Part shown: positions 60,094 to 64,000 of the stretch, piece after piece
Layout: every line of letters starts with the position of its first letter
Position numbering within the stretch: position 1 is the stretch's first letter
Assembly (NCBI GenBank): GCA_934591815.1
Contig: CAKTPV010000009.1
Coordinates: forward strand, 27,881-91,880
Reading direction: 5' to 3'
Length of the DNA stretch: 64,000 bases
Source of the DNA: an uncultured Oscillospiraceae bacterium
GTDB taxonomy: Bacteria > Bacillota > Clostridia > Oscillospirales > Oscillospiraceae
Program-made: the position numbers and the translations under genes
Notes under the pieces: generated by a model
What the model was told of the DNA's origin: nothing
Seen by the model: the letters and a program-made list of their open reading frames with translations, nothing else
Database searches by the model: none

Positions 60094-61830
60094 TCAGTGG
60101 CCGCTTGGCATCTTCCAGCCGAAGTGGTCGGTGTGCAGCAGCATATGGGCCTTGTGACCCAGCGGCTGACGCAGATACTCCTTGTACAGCGCCTGCACGT
60201 CGGCGTTCTCGTGGGAGAAGCGGAGCTTCGTGTTCTTGTCGATGTTCCACAGCACGTCGCCGCGGCTGGCCGCCATCTCCACGTTGTCGTGAATGGGCTG
60301 TCCGCCGCCGCCGGCGCAGCCGCCGGGACAGGCCATGACCTCCACGAAGTCGTAGTCCACCTCACCGGCGTCGATGGCGTTCATCAGCTTCCGGGCAGCG
60401 CCCAGACTGCTGACCACCGCCACCCGCACGTCGCCTGCGCCGGGGATAGTGAACTTTGCCTCCTTCCAGCTGTCCATGCCGCGGACGGCGTGGAAAGCGT
60501 CGGGGTCGGGGTTCTGCCCGGTGATCAGATAATAGGCGCTGCGCAGTGCGGCGTCCATGACGCCGCCGGTGGCGCCGAACACCACAGCCGCGCCGGTGCC
60601 GCTGCCCAGAGGGCTGTCAAAGGGCGTCTCCGGCAGGACGGCGGGGTTGATCTGCTCACCCCGGAACATCCGGACGATCTCACGGGTGGTCAGCACCACA
60701 TCCACGTCCGGGTCACCCTCGGCATCTCGCATGGTGGGCAGCGCCGCCTCCGCCTTCTTGGCGGTGCAGGGCATGATGGACACCACAAACAGCTTCTTCG
60801 GGTCCACGTTCAGCTGGTCGGCAAAGTAGCTCTTGACCACCGCGCCAAACATCTGCTGGGGGCTCTTGGCGGTGGACAGGTTGCCGATGTAGGAGGGGAA
60901 CTGGCTCTTGACGAACCGCACCCAGCCGGGGCAGCAGCTGGTGAACATGGGCCAGTGGTACTTGTTCCGGTGGGTAAAGCGCTCAATGAACTCGCTGCCC
61001 TCCTCCATGATGGTCAGGTCGGCGGCGAAGTTGGTGTCGAACACAAAGTCGAAGCCCATAGTCTTCAGAGCGGTGACCATCCTCTCCGCCGTGGCGTACT
61101 TGGGGTCGAGGTGGAAATACTCCGCCCACGCCGACCGGACGGCGGGGGCCATCTGCACCACGGTGATGCGCTCCGGGTCCGCCAGTGCGTCGAAGACCTT
61201 GCCGGTGTCGTCGTGCTCCTGCAGGCCGCCCACGGGACAGTGGGTGATGCACTGGCCGCAGAACGTGCAGTCGCTCTCGCCCAGCGTGCGGGTACGGGCT
61301 ACGCCTACGGTGGTGTGGGAGCCGGTACCCATCAGATCCCAGATGCCCATGGTCTGCACCTTGTCGCAGATCTGGATGCAGCGCATACATTTGACGCAGC
61401 GGTTCTCGATGCGCACCACGGGGTTGGAAAAGTCCGGGGGTGCGTTCCGCAGATCGTCGATGTAGTGCTCACCCAGCAGGTTGTAGTCGTTGGTGAGCTG
61501 CTGGAGCTTGCAGTTGCCGCTGCGGGTACACTTGGTACACTTGGTATCGTGCTGGCTCAGCAGCAGGCGCAGGTTCACACGCCGCGCCTCCCGGACGCGG
61601 GGAGAGTTGGTGCGGACCACCATGCCCTCGTCCACCACGTTGTCGCAGGCGGGGACGAGGCGGGGCTGTCCCTCCACCTCCACCATGCAGATGCGGCAGG
61701 CGCCGATCTCGTTGATGCCCTTCAGGTAGCACAGGGTGGGAATGTCGATATGTATGGAGCGTGCCGCCTCCAGAATGGTGGTGCTCTCCGGCACCGTGAC
61801 GGCGCGGCCGTCGATGGTCAGCGTTACCAT
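60094..61830 (-). CDS. hydA: [FeFe] hydrogenase catalytic subunit, HndD/HydA type
   Basis: A 578-residue group A [FeFe] hydrogenase. The order is a 2Fe-2S domain (CYLKGINEIGACRICMVEVEG, ACDN), a His/Cys 4Fe-4S segment (HDTKCTKCTRSGNCKLQ), two 4Fe-4S motifs (CVKCMRCIQICDK and CTFCGQCITHCPVG), then the H-cluster domain with TSCCPGW, MPCTAKKAEA and ACPGGCAGGGGQP. All ligands are intact. It makes or uses H2 with an electron carrier. ATG 61830 overlaps the previous gene by seven bases, so the two subunits are co-translated. Accessory genes hydEFG are not in the window. Confidence 0.96.
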   Translation of the reverse strand: MVTLTIDGRAVTVPESTTILEAARSIHIDIPTLCYLKGINEIGACRICMVEVEGQPRLVPACDNVVDEGMVVRTNSPRVREARRVNLRLLLSQHDTKCTKCTRSGNCKLQQLTNDYNLLGEHYIDDLRNAPPDFSNPVVRIENRCVKCMRCIQICDKVQTMGIWDLMGTGSHTTVGVARTRTLGESDCTFCGQCITHCPVGGLQEHDDTGKVFDALADPERITVVQMAPAVRSAWAEYFHLDPKYATAERMVTALKTMGFDFVFDTNFAADLTIMEEGSEFIERFTHRNKYHWPMFTSCCPGWVRFVKSQFPSYIGNLSTAKSPQQMFGAVVKSYFADQLNVDPKKLFVVSIMPCTAKKAEAALPTMRDAEGDPDVDVVLTTREIVRMFRGEQINPAVLPETPFDSPLGSGTGAAVVFGATGGVMDAALRSAYYLITGQNPDPDAFHAVRGMDSWKEAKFTIPGAGDVRVAVVSSLGAARKLMNAIDAGEVDYDFVEVMACPGGCAGGGGQPIHDNVEMAASRGDVLWNIDKNTKLRFSHENADVQALYKEYLRQPLGHKAHMLLHTDHFGWKMPSGH

Positions 61831-63659
61831 TTGACGTTCCTCCCTCCTCTGAAAATACCGTAGCCGAAGTGGTCGCAGCGCAGGCAACGGGATGCCTCGG
61901 TGCGGGCGCCCTCCTCCGTCAGGCCGCATTCGATGTCCTCAAAGTCGCAGCGGCGCTCACAGGCCTCCCGCTCGGTGGTGTTGATGCGCCCGTGGGGGCC
62001 GCGGTTGTTCAGCCGCGGGGACGGGATGTCCACATCCACCTCGATCTCATGCTGGAAGCCCAGATGCACGTCGATGTTGGCCGCCGCCACCTTACCGGCG
62101 GCGATGGCGCGGATGGCTGTGGCGGGGCCGGTGACGCAGTCGCCGCCGGCGAACAGGTTGTCCATATCACCCACCTGACCGGAAAGACCCGCCACGAACA
62201 CGCCCCGCTTGATGGGGACGCCGGCCTGCTCAAAGCCCTGGATCTCGATGCCCTGCCCGATGGCCACCACGATGATATCCGCCGGGATGCGCCGCTCCGG
62301 CAGGTCGGCTTTGTTGGGACGGGGCCGCCCGGACTTATCGGCCTCGCCGATGATCTGGGGCTGTACCCACAGGGCGGCGGCGCAGCCGTCCTCGTCGGCC
62401 TCGATGCGGACGGGAGCCATCAGCGCCTCGATCTCCGCACCCTCCGCCATGGCGCCGGTGATCTCGTCGGGCAGCGCCGTCATGTCCTCGATGCGGCGGC
62501 GGTAAACGCAGGTCACCTTCTCCGCGCCCAGACGGATGGAGCTGCGGGTCACGTCCATGGCCACGTTGCCGCCGCCGATGACCACCACCTGCTTGCCGGT
62601 AAAGTCCGGCATCACATCGTCGCCGATGGCGCGGAGCATCTCCACGGCGGACATCACGTTCTTGCAGTCCTCGCCGGGAATACCCACCTTCTTATCCTGA
62701 TGGGCGCCGATGGCGATATACAGGCAGTCGTAGTCCTTTTGCAGCTCCTCCACCCAGACGTCGGTACCCACGGTGGTGTTGGTGTGGGCCTCGATGCCCA
62801 GAGACAGGATGGAGTCGATCTCCGCATCCAGCAGGTGCCGGGGGAACCGGTAGCTGGGGATGCCGTAGCGCAGCATACCGCCCAGCTTCGCCCGTTCCTC
62901 GAATACCGTGACCTTGTGGCCCATCAGCGCCAGATAGTAGGCGCAGCTCAGACCGCTGGGGCCGCCGCCGATGATGGCCACCTTCTTGCCGGTGGGCGGG
63001 GCACAGGCGGGCTGCGGCACGTCCCCGGCATGATCCACGGCATAGCGCTTCAGCCCGCGGATGTTGATGGCGTCGTCGATCATATTCCGGCGGCACCGGG
63101 CTTCGCAGGGGTGCTCGCAGATGTAGGCGCAGGCGGTGGGGAAGGGGTTGTCCTTGCGGATCAGGCGCACGGCGTCGGCGCAGCGTCCCTCGCCCACCAG
63201 CGCCATGTAGCCCGGCACGTCCACGCCGGCGGGACACAGCGCCACACAGGGCACGGGCAGCTGCAAGCCGGCCAGACACCGGTGGTGTATGATATGCTCC
63301 TCATAGTCGTCCCGGAAACCGTCCAGACCGTCCAGCACCAGCCGGGCCGCATCCCGGCCGATGGCACAGTCGGCGGTGTTCACGATGGTGCGGGCCGTCT
63401 TTTCGATAATGTCGATGGTGCTCATGTCGGCGGTGCCGTCCAGCACCGTGGCGATGAGCTTGCTCAGCTGCCCCAGACCGATACGGCAGGGGACGCACTT
63501 GCCGCAGGACTGGGCGTGGCACAGCTGCAAAAACGACAGCGACATATCCACGGGGCAAAGACCCGGCGGACTGGCGGCGATACGGCGCTCCACATCACGG
63601 TAGAGGTTATCCACCACCGTCTGTGCGCGGCTGGGACTTTTGATATCAAGTCTGCTCAA
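61824..63659 (-). CDS. Fused NuoF-type iron-sulfur and GltD-type flavin oxidoreductase subunit
   Basis: A 611-residue protein. Residues 1-130 match the C-terminal 4Fe-4S domain of NuoF/HydB (SLSFLQLCHAQSCGKCVPCRIG and NTADCAIG) but lack its NADH/FMN part. From about 145 it is a GltD/NfnB-like NAD(P)H flavoprotein: N-terminal cluster Cys in CVALCPAGVDVPGYM and CEHPCEARCRR, FAD site VAIIGGGPSGLSCAYYLALMG, second nucleotide site VVVIGGGNVAMDV, and a final GGDCVTGPATAIRAIAAGK. A Cys-rich tail CERRCDFEDIECGL and CLRCDHFG adds another cluster. The start is TTG 63659 with AAAGGAGGGA. Probably links NAD(P)H to the hydrogenase. Confidence 0.9.
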   Translation of the reverse strand: MSRLDIKSPSRAQTVVDNLYRDVERRIAASPPGLCPVDMSLSFLQLCHAQSCGKCVPCRIGLGQLSKLIATVLDGTADMSTIDIIEKTARTIVNTADCAIGRDAARLVLDGLDGFRDDYEEHIIHHRCLAGLQLPVPCVALCPAGVDVPGYMALVGEGRCADAVRLIRKDNPFPTACAYICEHPCEARCRRNMIDDAINIRGLKRYAVDHAGDVPQPACAPPTGKKVAIIGGGPSGLSCAYYLALMGHKVTVFEERAKLGGMLRYGIPSYRFPRHLLDAEIDSILSLGIEAHTNTTVGTDVWVEELQKDYDCLYIAIGAHQDKKVGIPGEDCKNVMSAVEMLRAIGDDVMPDFTGKQVVVIGGGNVAMDVTRSSIRLGAEKVTCVYRRRIEDMTALPDEITGAMAEGAEIEALMAPVRIEADEDGCAAALWVQPQIIGEADKSGRPRPNKADLPERRIPADIIVVAIGQGIEIQGFEQAGVPIKRGVFVAGLSGQVGDMDNLFAGGDCVTGPATAIRAIAAGKVAAANIDVHLGFQHEIEVDVDIPSPRLNNRGPHGRINTTEREACERRCDFEDIECGLTEEGARTEASRCLRCDHFGYGIFRGGRNVKW

Positions 63660-64000
63660 GGCAGATCCCTCCTTTCGTCCGTGCCGTGCGGACATCACTC
63701 TGTCGGCACGGGACAATCGCTTGGATTGAGACAAGAATGCCACAAAAAACGAAAAATGTCAATTAAAAATAAAAAGTTATTAAAGTGATGCAAAAAACTT
63801 GAAAAACAGCGCGTTCCTATCTGCAATAATTTTCACATACCTGCGCCCTGCGTGTTGGAAAGACGTATTCTGACGAAACTGTTTACCGAGAATACCACTT
63901 TTTGCAAAAATCCCGTACCGGCGGGCTATCCCAACTTTTGTGTGGGTTGGGCGGGAAAAAGCAGGGAGCTGAGAGCTAAATCGTTTCGTGTGGGAACAGC
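63660..64000. other. Non-coding region upstream of the hydrogenase operon
   Basis: No gene in 341 bases. The part at 63740-63800 is very AT-rich. On the minus strand a TTGACA lies near 63760 with only a weak -10 match, a possible promoter. No clear Rex or Fur site seen by eye. Confidence 0.5.

Noticed and set aside
61869..63788. 639-codon frame antisense to the hydrogenase partner gene
   Set aside because: Reverse reading of a gene with clear domains; no ribosome site, His/Gly/Ala-rich shadow.

Overview
The window reads as chromosome of a GC-rich anaerobic Firmicute, most likely a gut Clostridia of the Oscillospiraceae type (inference). Support comes from a T-box leader on leuS, an smc-ftsY-rph-rdgB-yhbY-nadD/yqeK-rsfS operon, a zinc-ribbon protein after efp, ferrous iron uptake, [FeFe] hydrogenase, hybrid-cluster protein, SelD and frequent MATE exporters. 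Shine-Dalgarno sites are strong, five tRNA genes encode their own CCA, and most genes end in clean hairpin terminators.

Layout: 0-1 kb is the feoB end with its small Cys-rich partner. 1-6.3 kb holds bioY, a LysR regulator, an orphan iron-type binding lipoprotein, cstA and a coupled unknown gene. 6.6-10.7 kb carries a DUF11 protein and a metal-resistance divergon (P-type ATPase, HMA chaperone, ArsR-AraC fusion regulator). 10.7-18 kb holds selD, an MBL hydrolase, a FecCD-type permease and ATPase without a binding protein, a MATE exporter and hcp. 18.06-18.59 kb is a tRNA cluster (Gly, Arg, His, Gln, Lys).

18.58-28.73 kb is an accessory island bracketed by two direct copies of a 259-bp structured element. 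Its left part is wreckage of mobile elements: a broken ArdA-like gene, recombinase ends, a transposase tail, and an AT-rich methyltransferase. Its right part is an intact divergon. A Crp/Fnr-family regulator with a TauABC-like importer faces a three-gene operon for a Cys-rich SIMIBI-type GTPase, an ABC-type ATPase and a leaderless binding-protein-like protein. Palindromes GTTAG-N6-CTAAC lie between the two arms. I do not recognise this system and consider it the best candidate for something undescribed.

28.75-33.2 kb has a Ktr/Trk potassium system, a MATE exporter and more gene fragments. 33.2-38.7 kb is an envelope operon (small membrane protein, DUF3137-like protein, two paralogous lipoproteins, DUF2442 protein) below a large MalT-like LuxR regulator. 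39.4-41.2 kb is an ECF sigma/anti-sigma-like/lipoprotein module. 41.3-56 kb is mostly housekeeping: tepA, the smc operon, a small XRE module, leuS, rpsU, yqeG, efp. 56-64 kb has another MATE exporter, a TVP38 protein, homoserine dehydrogenase, and an [FeFe] hydrogenase coupled to a fused iron-sulfur/flavin subunit.
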